Shown here piece by piece: positions 33,665 through 45,883 of a stretch of 64,000 bases of DNA; positions within the stretch are counted from its first letter, which is position 1, and each line of letters starts with the position of its first letter. Source of the stretch: Prunus persica. Lineage: Eukaryota; Streptophyta; Magnoliopsida; Rosales; Rosaceae. Under the pieces are notes generated by a model, which worked only from the letters and a program-made list of their open reading frames with translations, had not been told where the DNA came from and made no database searches. Location: NCBI RefSeq assembly GCF_000346465.2, contig NC_034015.1, positions 1,998,838-2,062,837 of the forward strand. The letters run 5' to 3'. The translations under genes were made by a program, and so were the position numbers.

Positions 33665-34187
33665 TGTTATAAAATGAGCTGGTTTATATGCGAATATTGA
33701 GCTGCACGTAAAGTAGATGAGACACAGTATTTAACGAGGTTCGGCTATGCCTACATCCCCGGAGAGCAGCAGCAGTAACTTTTCCACTATGTAAAATAAT
33801 AGGGCTACAACTTTGTGTTTACAATATGTATGGCTCACTCAATTTTCTCTTCTTGGAGAATTTCTCTCTTGCTCTCTTTCTTCTCAACTCACTCACCCTC
33901 ATTCTTCCTTCTCTTCCTCTTCTATATGTGTAAACTTCTCTTGATGGAAGTATCTATTTATAGGCCTAAGATATTGGTTGTTCACCTCACAATATAAGTG
34001 GTAGACAACATCATTAATATTCTTCAATCAACAACATCATTAATATTCTTCAATCAACAACATCATTAATATTCTTCAATCAATTGGGTAGTGGTTTAGT
34101 TTGGTGGGTGTGTGGTTAGGTTTAGTGGATGTTAGTTGGCTATGTGGGCTTCACCTATTCTTCTTTACTTATTCTTCTTTTACAACA
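33665..34187 (-). repeat. 3' LTR of element C
   Basis: 523 bp. It holds three copies of a 26-bp unit (CAACAACATCATTAATATTC then TTCAAT) at about 34005-34084; the other LTR has two. A TATAAATA box lies on the minus strand near 33956-33963. Confidence 0.93.
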
Positions 34188-34944
34188 CTCCCCCTTGGAG
34201 ACCACATGTCCCTAGATTGGTTGCCTCATTAAAACCTTGCTTGGAGAAAAACCCAGTGAGGTAGAAAACTGATGGAAGGAAGAAAAAAGAGTACAGCAAT
34301 CTGTATAGCATACTTCTGGATGCTCCCCCTGATTAATATCTCCCCCTGATGTCTTCACGACTATCTTTTGGAGTGAGAATCTTTCGGAGTGAGTGGAGGA
34401 TATAGCCATTAATAATTCTCGTAGTTGAGTAAGTAAATATATTTCCAGTGAGCTATCTCTATGTAAATCGTAGAAATTTTCAGAGTCCGCGTTTCTAACA
34501 AAACTTGGGCTATTTGTAAGTTCACTTGAAAGAATATGCCCGTACATGGTGTTATGCGGAGATAGCATCAAATATACCTCACATCATCCCAAAATGATGG
34601 TGATGGAGTTGAGCCCTATCTGGAAAATATGATGTCCGGTCCAATATACTTCCGAAAAATCATTAAAGTGTCCAACGGATAATCCTCATAAAAATGCTTC
34701 AATACTTTCTTAGTATAAGCAAGAATCTCGTTGGCATAATGCTCGATCCTTAAGTCGAGACAAATATTTCGCGAATTCTGCAGAAGCTTTAATGTGTTGC
34801 AATCACATTATAATCAATGTACTCACTGAGGTAATTTATGCATATTAATATTGAGTACAAATTTTGTGCTTCAAGCACATGTCCTTTAGGGACTTGTTTT
34901 ATGCAATGTCAATCCTCTCAACGGATTTTGTTTAAAAGGGATAT

Positions 34945-35250
34945 AATTTGCTACGCATTAGGCGTGCATAATATCAATATTGACATGTCAAAGGATTGTC
35001 CTTTCGGGACTTCAATCCATATCATTTGCTACGCAACAGGCGTGCACCCATATATCTGTCATGCTGCAGGCATGCCACAGATTAATACATACATGTCAAT
35101 TAATTTCTGGGACTTTAACCCATATTATGGGACTTTAACCCATATAATTTGCTACGCATTAGGCATGCATAATATCAATATTGACATGTCAAAGGATTGT
35201 CCTTTCGGGACTTCAATCCATATCATTTGCTACGCAACAGGCGTGCCTCA
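34945..35250 (-). repeat. Two copies of the hairpin-rich unit in element C
   Basis: Reverse-complement copies of the A unit, starting near 34952 and 35151. They contain the GCTACGCA...GCGTGC, GGATT/AATCC and CATGC-CTGCA-GCATG hairpins. The 166-codon plus-strand frame here comes from these palindromic units. Confidence 0.75.
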
Positions 35251-36639
35251 TATTGATCACTGCTATACCCATATTCTGTTCTTATGGTACATTAATCTGA
35301 GCAGTGTATTATCAATGTATCCAACTTGCAATCTGTAAAATTTGCATTAATAATTCATGGATACATACAAGCCATTCTTTTGGAACGGACTTATATTCCC
35401 ATTTGGTTACCTTTCAAGATAAAATATCAAATAAGTATATAAGCACAAAATAACACAAGCATTGCTTACATCCTTAGGTGGGAGAAACTTTTCTCAAGTA
35501 TCATTCAAGCTTGTATCGGCCCAGTAAATGTAGCGCTTGATGATCTAGTTATATCCTGCAATAGTAAAATCACAACTCTTTTCTCTGTCAAAAACAAATA
35601 TTCCTCAGAGAGTTACAGAAAGAGAAAAAATGCAAAAAAGAGAAGGTAAGCAATCAGGGAAGGAAGCTGGTGGGAGCAGACAATAAGCTCTCATATCTCC
35701 TAGTCTAGAAGGACTTCCGGAGATTAGAGCATAAGATCGCCTTCACAGTTTCCTGATGTAGCGGAAACATGATCAGGGATAGTCTCGCTTCCTGAATAGA
35801 TGATCAGAGATAGTCTTGCTTCTCGGGCATATTAAGTGCTCACTGATAAGAAAAACAAGTAGATATCGCATCACTAGGTATGGAGAAAACTGGATGTCTT
35901 CTGCAAAGAAAATTTCGTTAGTAACACATTTATACACAAATACAATGAATAGGTAGAACCGGTGAATTTCAAATTAACCATAGGAAAATTGCGAGATTCT
36001 CGGGGTACTTTTGAAAAAGTAGCTCTGTGAAATCCATAAAGCAAGATCGGCTTTTGATGAAAATAATACTTTGAAAACGCCGAAAGTGCCGACAAACATT
36101 TAATGGAGGCCACGTGAAGTTTTGGAATCTGGGAAAGAAAAAGATAATATGGGGATCCGAAAAGATATTGGGATCCTGAAAAACTGTAGCCATATTTCCT
36201 CCTATAGATATTGCCTTTGCAAAACTTGATTGGAGCAATTGCGTTTCAACTTGCTCCTTTCCTGTTATAATAATTGCGCACATCTTTAAAATTTGCACCT
36301 GTGGTTTTTACGTCTTTTCAAAATGACGGTTTGGAACCTTGTGCCTTATAAGTTCAAATAACCACATCGACTCTCCCAAATTTCATATTTCAACGTATGG
36401 GAGCCCGGAACTTTTGGCCTGGGCTAAACACAAAACTCAGAATTTATTTGCCCTTTTCAAAATGGACATGAAATATGAATTGAGTAAAAGCCACGCTAAT
36501 ATCTCATATATTTGAATCCGTGTGCTTCCGGCCCAGATATAACAAAATATGTGGGAAGCTTCAATTCATCGTTTTCTTATGCCAAAGAAATATGTGGTGT
36601 ACCACAATTTGCAATAATACCTCAAGGATTGTCCATTTA

Positions 36640-37260
36640 ACTGTTGGAACTTTAGGTTCTCAACACTGTTAGATTTTGAACTTCAGGCCAAAATCACATA
36701 TTCTCATGGTATGGACATTCAATCCCTTTAGATTTTGAACTTCGGGCCAAAATCACATATTCTCATGGTATGAACATTTTTACAATTTTCTGTACATATT
36801 TCTGGACTTCAAGTCCTTACATAATTGTCCATATTTTGAGGAACTTCTGGCATCTCATTTAATTGCTCATCCATGAGTTTAAGGAACTGCAGGTTCCCTT
36901 TTTGAATGGTGATAGTTTATCCAAAATGGTACATATTTATGCATACATCACTATTCATGTATACGGCACTATTCATGTGTACAGTACATTTGCCAGTACA
37001 GTTATCATCCATGTGTACGGCATTATGAACCAATACGGTACTGTTACATCATTAAGGAACCCCAGGTCCTAATTTACATGTCAGGGATCAAGGACCCTCA
37101 AGTCCAATCACATGTTTACAAATATAGTATCGGAGAGACTGCCAGCTCTCATATTAACATCATCATCAAGGATCTTCAAGTCCTGATGTAATTGTATGAT
37201 GAGGATCAAGGAACTTCTAGTCCTGATCTGCATACTGTAAAAACTCATCATACAGCACAA
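36640..37260 (-). repeat. Class II hairpin region in element C
   Basis: Minus-strand counterparts of the C-[5 nt]-G hairpins. Near 36840-36900 the complement gives GGAAC-CTGCA-GTTCC; near 37190-37220 a GATCAGGAC-type unit is enclosed by the complement of the GTATGATGAG outer stem. Some stems differ from A and B. Confidence 0.65.
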
Positions 37261-37298
37261 TTAATCCATAAAATAATTTACTGGTAAATAAATTACTG

Positions 37299-38020
37299 GT
37301 ATGGACGATAAACCCGCACCATACTTTAAATAAATGTAAATGTGCGGTAAAATAAATTCATAAATTAAATTGCTTGTTGTATGGACGTTAATCCCGCACC
37401 ATACCTTAAATAAAATTAAATGTGCGGTAAAGTAAATTCATAAATTAAATTGCTTGCTGTATGGACGTTAATCCCGCACCATACCTTAAATAAAATTAAA
37501 TGTGCGGTAAAGTAAATTCATAAATTAAATTGCTTGTTGTATGGACGTTAATCCCGCACCATACCGTAAATAAAATTAAATGTGCGGTAAAGTAAATTCA
37601 TAAATTAAATTGCTTGTTGTATGGACGTTAATTCCGCACCATACCTTAAATAAAATTAAATATGCTGTAAAGTAAATTCATAAATTAAATTGCTTGTTGT
37701 ATGGACGTTAATCCCGCACCATACCTTAAATAAAATTAAATGTGCGGTAAAGTAAATTGTGCTTGTATGGGCACTAATTCTGCTCCATACATTTAAATAG
37801 AAGTAAAGGCGTGGACGATAAACCCGCACCACCCTTTTAAATAAATACTGTTGTATGGGTAATAAACCTACACCATACAGTAAATAAAATAAATGTGCGA
37901 TAAAGTAAATTTCATAAAGTAAATTTCATAAAGTATGAGGGTCAATTCCACATCATACTTTAAGTAAAAGTAAATTTGAGATAAAATAAAGGCAATTATT
38001 GGTGGGTTCTTATCAACACC
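37299..38020 (-). repeat. Class I hairpin array in element C with an 80-bp tandem expansion
   Basis: Hairpin units start at 37299, 37379, 37459, 37539, 37619 and 37699, exactly 80 bp apart. Each spacer is nearly identical (ATTAAATTGCTTG and TGTGCGGTAAAGTAAATTCA). Further units lie near 37765, 37805, 37853 and 37933, and a shorter one near 37996. On the minus strand the fold is the same as in A and B: GTATGG/CCATAC, bulge T, 3-bp upper stem, 7-nt loop. Confidence 0.85.
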
Positions 38021-38254
38021 ACGATCAAATAACATAGTAGATAATATTATTATCGTTTGTGGAAGGCATCATGCTTGTCTCTCAAATCAAATGCTTTCCA
38101 CCTGTAATCTGCACAAAGTTGGTTTGCTCGTATATCTCTCTTGCAGACCACAGCTCCTCCACTACTTTTCTTCCTTACATCAACATAAGGGTTAGTAGTA
38201 TAGATAATAGTGCAACACAAAAATTATACCTGAGAGCTTCTCGTGCTGATAACG

Positions 38255-38751
38255 TGTTATAAAATGAACTGGTATATATGCGAATATTGAGCTGCACGTA
38301 AAGTAGATGAGACACAGTATTTAACGAGGTTCGGCTATGCCTACATCCCCGGAGAGTAGCAGCAGTAACTTTTCCACTATGTAAAATAATAGGGCTACAA
38401 CTTTGTGTTTACAATATGTATGGCTCACTCAATTTTCTCTTCTTGGAGAATTTCTCTCTTGCTCTCTTTCTTCTCAACTCACTCACCCTCATTCTTCCTT
38501 CTCTTCCTCTTCTATATGTGTAAACTTCTCTTGATGGAAGTATCTATTTATAGGCCTAAGACATTGGTTGTTCACCTCACAATATAAGTGGTAGACAACA
38601 TCATTAATATTCTTCAATCAACAACATCATTAATATTCTTCAATCAATTGGGTAGTGGTTTGGTTTGGTGGGTGTGTGGTTAGGTTTAGTGGATGTTAGT
38701 TGGCTATGTGGGCTTCACCTATTCTTCTTTACTTATTCTTCTTTTACAACA
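38255..38751 (-). repeat. 5' LTR of element C
   Basis: 497 bp with two copies of the 26-bp unit. It borders the primer-binding site on its left in plus-strand coordinates. Confidence 0.93.
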
Positions 38752-39843
38752 TGTTCTCTTAATTCAAAGATTTTATGGGCTCATCACGAGTTGGTCATAC
38801 GTCAAAGAAGCTTACGCAATTCATTGGGCTCTCATGCCTCCCCAACATCGATGTATTATTTTCAATGAAGACTTGGACTCCGGAAGCCATGATGTCTCAC
38901 CATATGTCAAGCCAAGTCCTTGGAGGTTCAAGCCCAACCCGCAAAAGTAGGTCCAGAACCTCTAGATATTTTCATGCACATGACGAGATCCATCCAAGGA
39001 AAGCAATCAAAGGGAGTGATGTCAATCTAAGACATTCCTAAGAAGGAGAAAATCAAGTGATCAAATTTGTAATCCGATGATCTCATTCGAATCAATTCCG
39101 TGAATTTAGGAAACCACACAAGGAAAGATTTTGAACCAAGTTGACCTTTGGCCATTTAATGATTAGCCCATGGGCTGACGAATGCCCCTATATAAACTAC
39201 ATCAGACAAAGAGCAAAGGACCCGGACCTCAGACACAAAAACTTACTTTTTGTCTTTCAATTTTCTATCCCTAGACTAGGCTTTTATTTTCCAAGTAAGT
39301 AGACTAGATCAGTTCTTCACTTTCGTTAGTGTAAGTTTAATTTCTTGTATTTTTCATTACGTTGTCTTAAGATTCAATTTTATCGCTTTATTGTTAATTC
39401 TCATCGAATTTTCTTTAAGCTTAATTTAATTTCAAATTGATTTATTTTATTGCCTTTATCATTTATATCGTTCTTCATTTAATTTAAGTTTATCTATCCC
39501 TTTGATTTACTTTGTCGCACTTCAATTCTTGTCTTTAAGTTTAATCACATATTTTAATTTAATTTACATCATTATCATTAAAAATCTCTAAAATACTAAA
39601 ATACCTATACGAAACCTAACCATCCTCGACTCTGAGGAAGTGAAAGAACTTAGGCCAAGAGGAGGTTCCTTGCTCGGCCGATCAATTGGCTGGGTAGAAG
39701 TCAGAAGCGCGAACACAACAATCCAACATTTTCTATTCAAGCCAGTCAGTGGCTTGGTGGTGGCGCGCCTACGCAATCTAAAAGAAGAAGGACCAAAAAC
39801 TCCTTCAATCGGCCTACCCGGCCGAAAAGAGGGAAACAGCCAT

Positions 39844-41491
39844 CCACACATATTATAACATGTGTACAAGATGTACCACATAGCAATACTATCGTAGTAT
39901 TATATAATTTCCCTCCTTCATGAGAGTACGCAAAGTAATAGGCAAATGATACCTACTCTCCCCAACAAGGCATTGTTGCCAACTTTAAATGAAAGAGGTA
40001 TATTGGACCCTATATAATTTTCTTATTATAAAATACAACTTACTTTTGTTTTTTGTGGAAGTAATTTCTTAATACCAATTATTTTAATGGGCCACACATA
40101 ATATAATATTGGTAGTACAATTGCATTACCTAATCCATTGAAGTGAGCATTTTTTTTCAAGAGGCAACTGAATAGACAACATGCCACATCAGTTTGTATA
40201 GCATAATTTTGTCAAATGTCCCATTGTTAACCTTAGTGAACTTTTATGTGAGAATTTAAAAAATTAAAAATTAAAAAAGGGCTCATAACCTTCTCTCCCT
40301 CTCTTTCATTTTCTTTCTCTTTCCATTTCTTCCATTTCTTTCTTTCCTCCCCTTCACCTGACACTTCTCTCTAATAATATTTTATTAATAATTTATTCCA
40401 CTTGAGCCAAAAATAAAAAATAATAAAAAAATGCCCTGCACATGACCAGAGGCAAAGTTTAATTTTACCATACTTTCGTGGGGTACTACAGTAAATAAGA
40501 CTTCTTCTTTTTAGGTACAACTTATACCAATTGATTCTCTCATATGGCGTAGTATACTTTGTTAGTATTAAATTGTGTTGGCATTTCGTAGAACTTAGTA
40601 TTAATTTGGAAGTATCATTTAGCTGTAGGGTTGAAGCAAAATTCTTGTCTTTGATTTTCAAAAACTGCATGATTGAAACAACTCAGTAATTCCCGAATTC
40701 CAGAATTGTGACTTAACACGCATGAGACATTTGATCTGAAGGGTAAGACATGTCATTTTTCATATACTCATAATAGGAACTTTTTTGGAATCTAATATGA
40801 TGTTATTTCCACTATCTTCCTTGATTTTAATCAATTAGAATCCCTTTAGGAGTGCATCCCATTTCGGCATATTTTGCAATATCATTTTACTTATTCTTTT
40901 ATTTCTCTTATCTATGATCTGTTACTTATCTTTTAAGTAATTTACTTGCAAATCAAGTTTTAATTAGATCACATTATTAAAGGCGTTGAGATATTCTTGG
41001 TAGTTGACCTAAGAATATTAGGACTCCTTCAATGGTGGGATTATCATAAATTTCCTTTGTTTATTTTCCTATTGATTGGACCATACGTTCCTTAACTTTA
41101 GAATAGGACAAATTTGTGGTTTTATTTTTTGGTGGAGCAAAAAGCATATAAGACCTTTGTCTTCTTCATCTGTGATAGCTTTTTAACATAATTTTGCATG
41201 CTTAAATGTTTAAGAGAGCTGTGTTTTTATTTGAGATAAATCATTAAGTATTCCATGTTTACTTGGTGATTTATCAAATACTTTTATCCTTCATATTGCA
41301 TTCATTTGCATTGATTGGTAACTCATATGGTTGAGGGCACGAAGACCATTGTGGCAGGTTTTCTCTGATGAGCTTGAATCGAGCATGACCAGTATCGAAT
41401 TCAACATAAGGAGAGTTGGAAGAACTCAGGCGAGCTTGAAGCAATCGTGACCAATATTGCGTTCAACACAAGGAGTGTCGAAAGATCATCC
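39844..41491. other. Gene-free AT-rich region
   Basis: Right flank of the Gypsy solo LTR. The first 37 bases (CCACACATATTATAACATG then TGTACAAGATGTACC) are an inverted copy of 32052-32086 on the other side of the LTR. No coding sequence was recognised in the remainder; short open frames are not supported by any motif. Confidence 0.4.
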
Positions 41492-42036
41492 TGTTGAAAT
41501 TGGTATGTTTATTTTAAAAATATATATAATTCAATAATTCAATAATTACCTTAAAGTACCTTAATTAATAGGAGTTATTTTATATTAATATGGGCTGATT
41601 TTCTCAACTAATGCATTTACTGTCTTTAAAGCCCACCAATGCTTCTTTTGTGTTATATCATGTATATATATATGATATAGCTAGGAGAGAAAAAATACAG
41701 AATATAGCTACTGCCTTCTTCCTCTTCATATCTTTCTCTTATTTCCTAAGCTAAGTTCTTTGAGCAACATAGAAAGGTGTTTGTATTCGGGTCCTTCCTC
41801 AGTGCAAGGAAGAACCTAGACAGAGGCGATTCTGGGGCTGTTTTATCTTGCGGACGTAGTGAACTTTTTTGAACTGCTTGCACAAATTGGGCAGAGCCGC
41901 AAAACGTCTTAAAGAAAGCGACTTAGTACACGACTCATCCTAAGAATTGTTCACAGCTTCACAAAATAAATTTTTCCGGGTAATATTGTTCTTTTAATTT
42001 TCTCTGCTGCAACAATTTTAAGACGATTCATTTGCC

Positions 42037-43886
42037 ATGGAAGCTGTAAACAATTCATTCACCCCTGACCTAAACAAACCTTCCAAATTTGAGGTCTTCA
42101 TTTTAAAAAATGGAGGCAAAAGATGTTGTTTTACCTTACAACGAAAAAACTAGCTTCTATTTGCACATCTGATAAACCATATGCCTCTGACAATCCCACT
42201 CCTGAACAAACTTGGGCCTTGCAGACATGGATTGAAAATGATTTCTTGTGCAAGAACTATATTGTGAATGGTTTATTTGATGATCTTTATGATTATTAAT
42301 TATTCTTCTTATGATACTGCTAAAGGATTGTGGGATGAGCTTTAGGAAAAATATGATACAAAAGAGGCTGATGCAAAGAAATTTGCTGTCAGTCGCTATT
42401 TGAAGTTTCAAATTATGGATGAAAAATCAGTCGAAGCACAATCCCATGAACTACATAAAATTTTACATGAAATTATTATTGAAGGCATGAATTTAGATGA
42501 ACAATTTCAGGTGGCTATTATCATTCACAAGTTGCCTCCCAGTTGGAAAGATTTCAAAAATGCTCTACGTCACAAGACCAAAGAATTTTCCTTGGAAAGC
42601 TTGATCACTCGTCTGCATATTGAGGAGGAGGCTAGGAAACATGACATGAAAGAAGAAGTTTTGCTCATCTCCAACAACAACAAAAATCACAACTCCAACA
42701 GGAATCAAACCACAGCTGCTCTGAAGACAAATGGCAAGAATATGAAAATCAAAACAGGAACCGCAACAACAACAACCAGAATCGAAATGGTCAACACAAC
42801 TAGAATCGGAATCCTCAACACTATCAGAATCGGAACCTTCATCAGAAACAGAATAAGAGTCAGCCCTCCTCACGTGATGATGATTCGGGACAGTTTTTAT
42901 GTTATAACTATCACAAGCCGGGGCACCTTGCCCAAAATTGCAGGAAGAGGTCTCGCCCTGCTCCTCAAGTGAATATAACTGAATAGCAACTTATTGCTAT
43001 GATTTCAGAAATCAACATGGTTGATGGATCTGAGGGGTGGTGGGTAGACACTGCCGCTTCTTGCCATGTTTGCTATAATCGTTCTTTTTTCAAGACCTAT
43101 TCTGTGACTGATGACAGGAAATGTTGTTGGGTGATTCTCACACAACAATTGTTGCTGGAATTGGGGAAGTAGAATTAAAGTTTACTTCAGGAAAGACTAT
43201 CATCCTCAAAGATGTTCTACACACTCCAGAAATAAGGAAGAATCTGGTCTCAGGCTATCTTCTCAACAAGGCTGGGTTTGCTCAAACAATTGGAGTAGAC
43301 TCGTATACACTTACGAAAAATGGTATGTTTGTTGGTAAGGGTTATGCTACTGATGGGATGTTCAAATTGAATGTTGAGGCTAATAAAAGTTCTTCTTCTA
43401 CTTATATGTTGTGTTCTTTTAATACTTGGCATGCTAGACTTTGTCACGTTAACAAAAGGCTTGTTAAAAATATGAGTAAATTAGGATTTATTCCTGAAAT
43501 ATCGCTGAATGATTTTGAGAAGTGTGTATTTTGTAGCCAAGCTAAAATTATCAAAACCCAACATAAATCTGTCACTAGAGTATCTGAACCACTTGATCTA
43601 GCTCATTCTGACATTTGCGAATTTGATGGAGTGTTAACTAGAAATGGGAAACGATACTTTATCAAAATTGGCTAGTAGAGCATATGAATGTGTTTTTCTT
43701 GGTATGCTGTTAATAGTAAGGCCTATATATTTCATGATTTAAAGAACCATGTTGTAATTGAATCTAATGATGCAGATTTTTTTGAAGATAAATTTCCTTT
43801 TAAATTGAGAAATAGTGGGGGTTCAACATCTAGTAATCTGTCTCTATCCAGAAATAATGAACCTAGAGGTATAGAGCTTTCTGAAC
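42037..43886 (+). pseudogene. Copia gag and partial integrase, decayed
   Basis: The gag frame runs from 42037 through several shifts. An open segment 42400-42972 encodes a UBN2-type gag core (HELHKILHEIIIEGMNLDEQ, IIHKLPPSWKDFKNALRHKT). A shift then leads to a zinc-knuckle-like CYNYHKPGHLAQNC in the alternate frame near 42900, with His in place of the second Cys. A protease-like WWVDTAASCHVC follows near 43040 (DTA for the usual DSGA/DTG). The segment 43121-43675 carries the GAG-pre-integrase domain (TWHARLCHVN, CVFCSQAKIIKTQHKS, DLAHSDICEF). The DDE integrase core is deleted. Confidence 0.8.
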
Positions 43887-43887
43887 C

Positions 43888-45766
43888 TGTTTGGATGTGG
43901 TCACCAAATTCAAGCTAAGTCAAGTGGTTTCAATTCAAACCAAGTCAAGTGGAAACCCAAAGGCCTAGCCAAAACAAAGATATTGTTATTTAGCAATAGG
44001 CAAATAATGAATAAATTAAATGGCAAGATCTACAATGGCAGCTGGAATGGTGAAAGAAAAATTGCTTACCTGAGTTGAGCTTTTGGCAAGATAGTTGAGT
44101 TTCCAGAAATGAATAGTTGGCTGGAGTTTTGGAGTTGTGGGTGTAGGAACAGACCATAAAGATCTTTTGAAGAAATGCAAGGCCCACGTCCTTTGGTTGA
44201 AAAGTTGGCTGGCGGAATGCCAACTTTATGTATATGCATATTAGTGTTGGTCTGTAGCTTTTGTACAATTCATATATATATATATATTATATAATATTAT
44301 ATATATGTGATAGACCAATTGATGTTTTAGACTTGGCTGGGAGAATGGAGGAGGAGTTGGCTGGAGCTTTGGCGGCTGGTCTTGGAGTAGGCTAATCTTT
44401 TGTTGGCTAGATGGAATGAAAATGTTGGCTGGTTTGGGATCAATAGAAGTTTTAGTACGAGTGGAGTTGGGCTCTGTGTGGTTGAGGTTTATTCATTATT
44501 TTTATTTATTAGGTTGTTCAAATGGTTTTTATTATTATTATTATTATATATATATTGTAATATAATTGGTACGGCCAAACAATGGCTTTACGGGTAGACT
44601 TAGGCCATAGGCCTTTGTGCTTCGAATTCTCTTTACGCTTATATTCAAGTCATGGCCTTATGGCCTGGGATGCTCAAGGGCCATTAAGTGGCTTATTTGA
44701 TAAGTATATTACATTTTAAGTGATAATTCATATTAAGACACCTTGAGAATGCATGTGAATTCATTGAATTTCCAGCCACTCCAACATCATGGGATTATTT
44801 CCTCAAGATTAGAAGTCCGTCTCACCATATCTTAAGACAAGTCCCGAAGGTTCAAGCCCAGCCTACGGAAGTGGGCCCGACACTTTTGCATGTTTTCATA
44901 TACAGATTTATCCAAGGAAAGCAATCAAAGAAAATGATGTCAATCTAGAATGATCCTAAGGAGGAGAGAATCAATTGATCAGATTTGCGATCCGATGATC
45001 TTGTTCGAATCAATTCCAAGAATTTAGGAAGCCACGCAAGGAAAGATTTTGAACGAAGTTGACCTTTGGCCATTTAATGGCCAGCCTATGGGCTGACGAA
45101 CGCCCCTATATAAACTACATCAGACAAAGAGCAAAGGATCTCGACATCAGACACAAAAACCTACTTTTTGTCGTTCAATTTTCTATCCTTAGACTAGGGT
45201 TTTATTTTCCAAGCAAGTAGACTAGATCAGTTCTTCACTTTTGTTAGTGTAAGTTTAATTTCTTGTATTTTCCATGATGTTGTCTTAAGATTCAATTTTA
45301 TCGCTTTATTGTTAATTGTTATCGAATTTGCTTTAAGTTTAATTTAATTTCAAATTGCTTTATTTTATTGCCTTTATCACTTATATCGTTCTTATTTCGT
45401 TCTTTGTTTAATTTAAGTTTATCTATCGCTTTGATTTACTTTATCGCACTTCAATTCTCGTCTTTAAGTTTGATCACATATTTTAATTTAATTTGCATCG
45501 TTATCATTAAAAATCTCAAAAATACTAAAATACCTATACGAAACCTAACCATCCTTGACCCCGAGGAAGTGAAAGAACCTAGGCCAAGAGGAGGTTCCTT
45601 GCTTGGCCGATCAATTGGTTGGTTAGAAGTCAGAAGCGCGGACACAACAATCCAACCTTTTCCATTCAAGCCAGTCAGTGGCTTGGTGATGGCACGCCTA
45701 CGCAATCTAAAAGAAGAAGGACCAAAAACTCCTTCAATCGGCCTACCCGGCTAAAAGAGGGAAATA
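43888..45766 (+). repeat. 5' LTR of the Gypsy element
   Basis: 1,879 bp, beginning TGTTTGGATGTGG and ending GGGAAATA. CTATATAAAC near 45112 is the likely TATA box. It contains an AT microsatellite near 44275-44300. Confidence 0.75.
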
Positions 45767-45883
45767 TAATTTGGCATGCCCAGTGGGACCACTAGGTTTT
45801 GTATGGTTGTAAACACTAGGAGGAATCCTAGAAGAGATCGAGAGTTTGAAGAGTCTAGACTTCGTTCAGAATCAGAAACAAGT

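Larger units (their letters stand above)
33665..38751 (-). mobile_element. Non-autonomous LTR retrotransposon C, complete
   Basis: On the minus strand the 5' LTR is 38751-38255 (497 bp) and the 3' LTR is 34187-33665 (523 bp). The target duplication TGTTC is at 33660-33664 and 38752-38756. The LTRs differ by about five substitutions and one 26-bp repeat unit, and they are homologous to those of B. The complement of CGTTATCAGCACGAG (38240-38254) and of the polypurine tract (34188-34198) sit at the expected LTR edges. The interior is colinear with B but lacks a segment equivalent to about 6190-7075 of A, and has no antisense ORF and no gag-pol. It is inserted in the Gypsy solo LTR. Confidence 0.95.
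32136..39838 (+). mobile_element. Gypsy solo LTR, interrupted by a MITE and element C
   Basis: The LTR begins TGTTTGGATGTGG and ends GGGAAACA. It is flanked by GCCGT (32131-32135) and GCCAT (39839-39843), a 4/5 target duplication. Removing the MITE (32713-33320) and element C with one target copy leaves about 2.0 kb. That aligns with the 1.88-kb 5' LTR of the Gypsy element at 43888-45766. CTATATAAAC near 39190 is the probable LTR TATA box. A solo LTR forms when the two LTRs of an element recombine and delete the interior. Confidence 0.82.
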
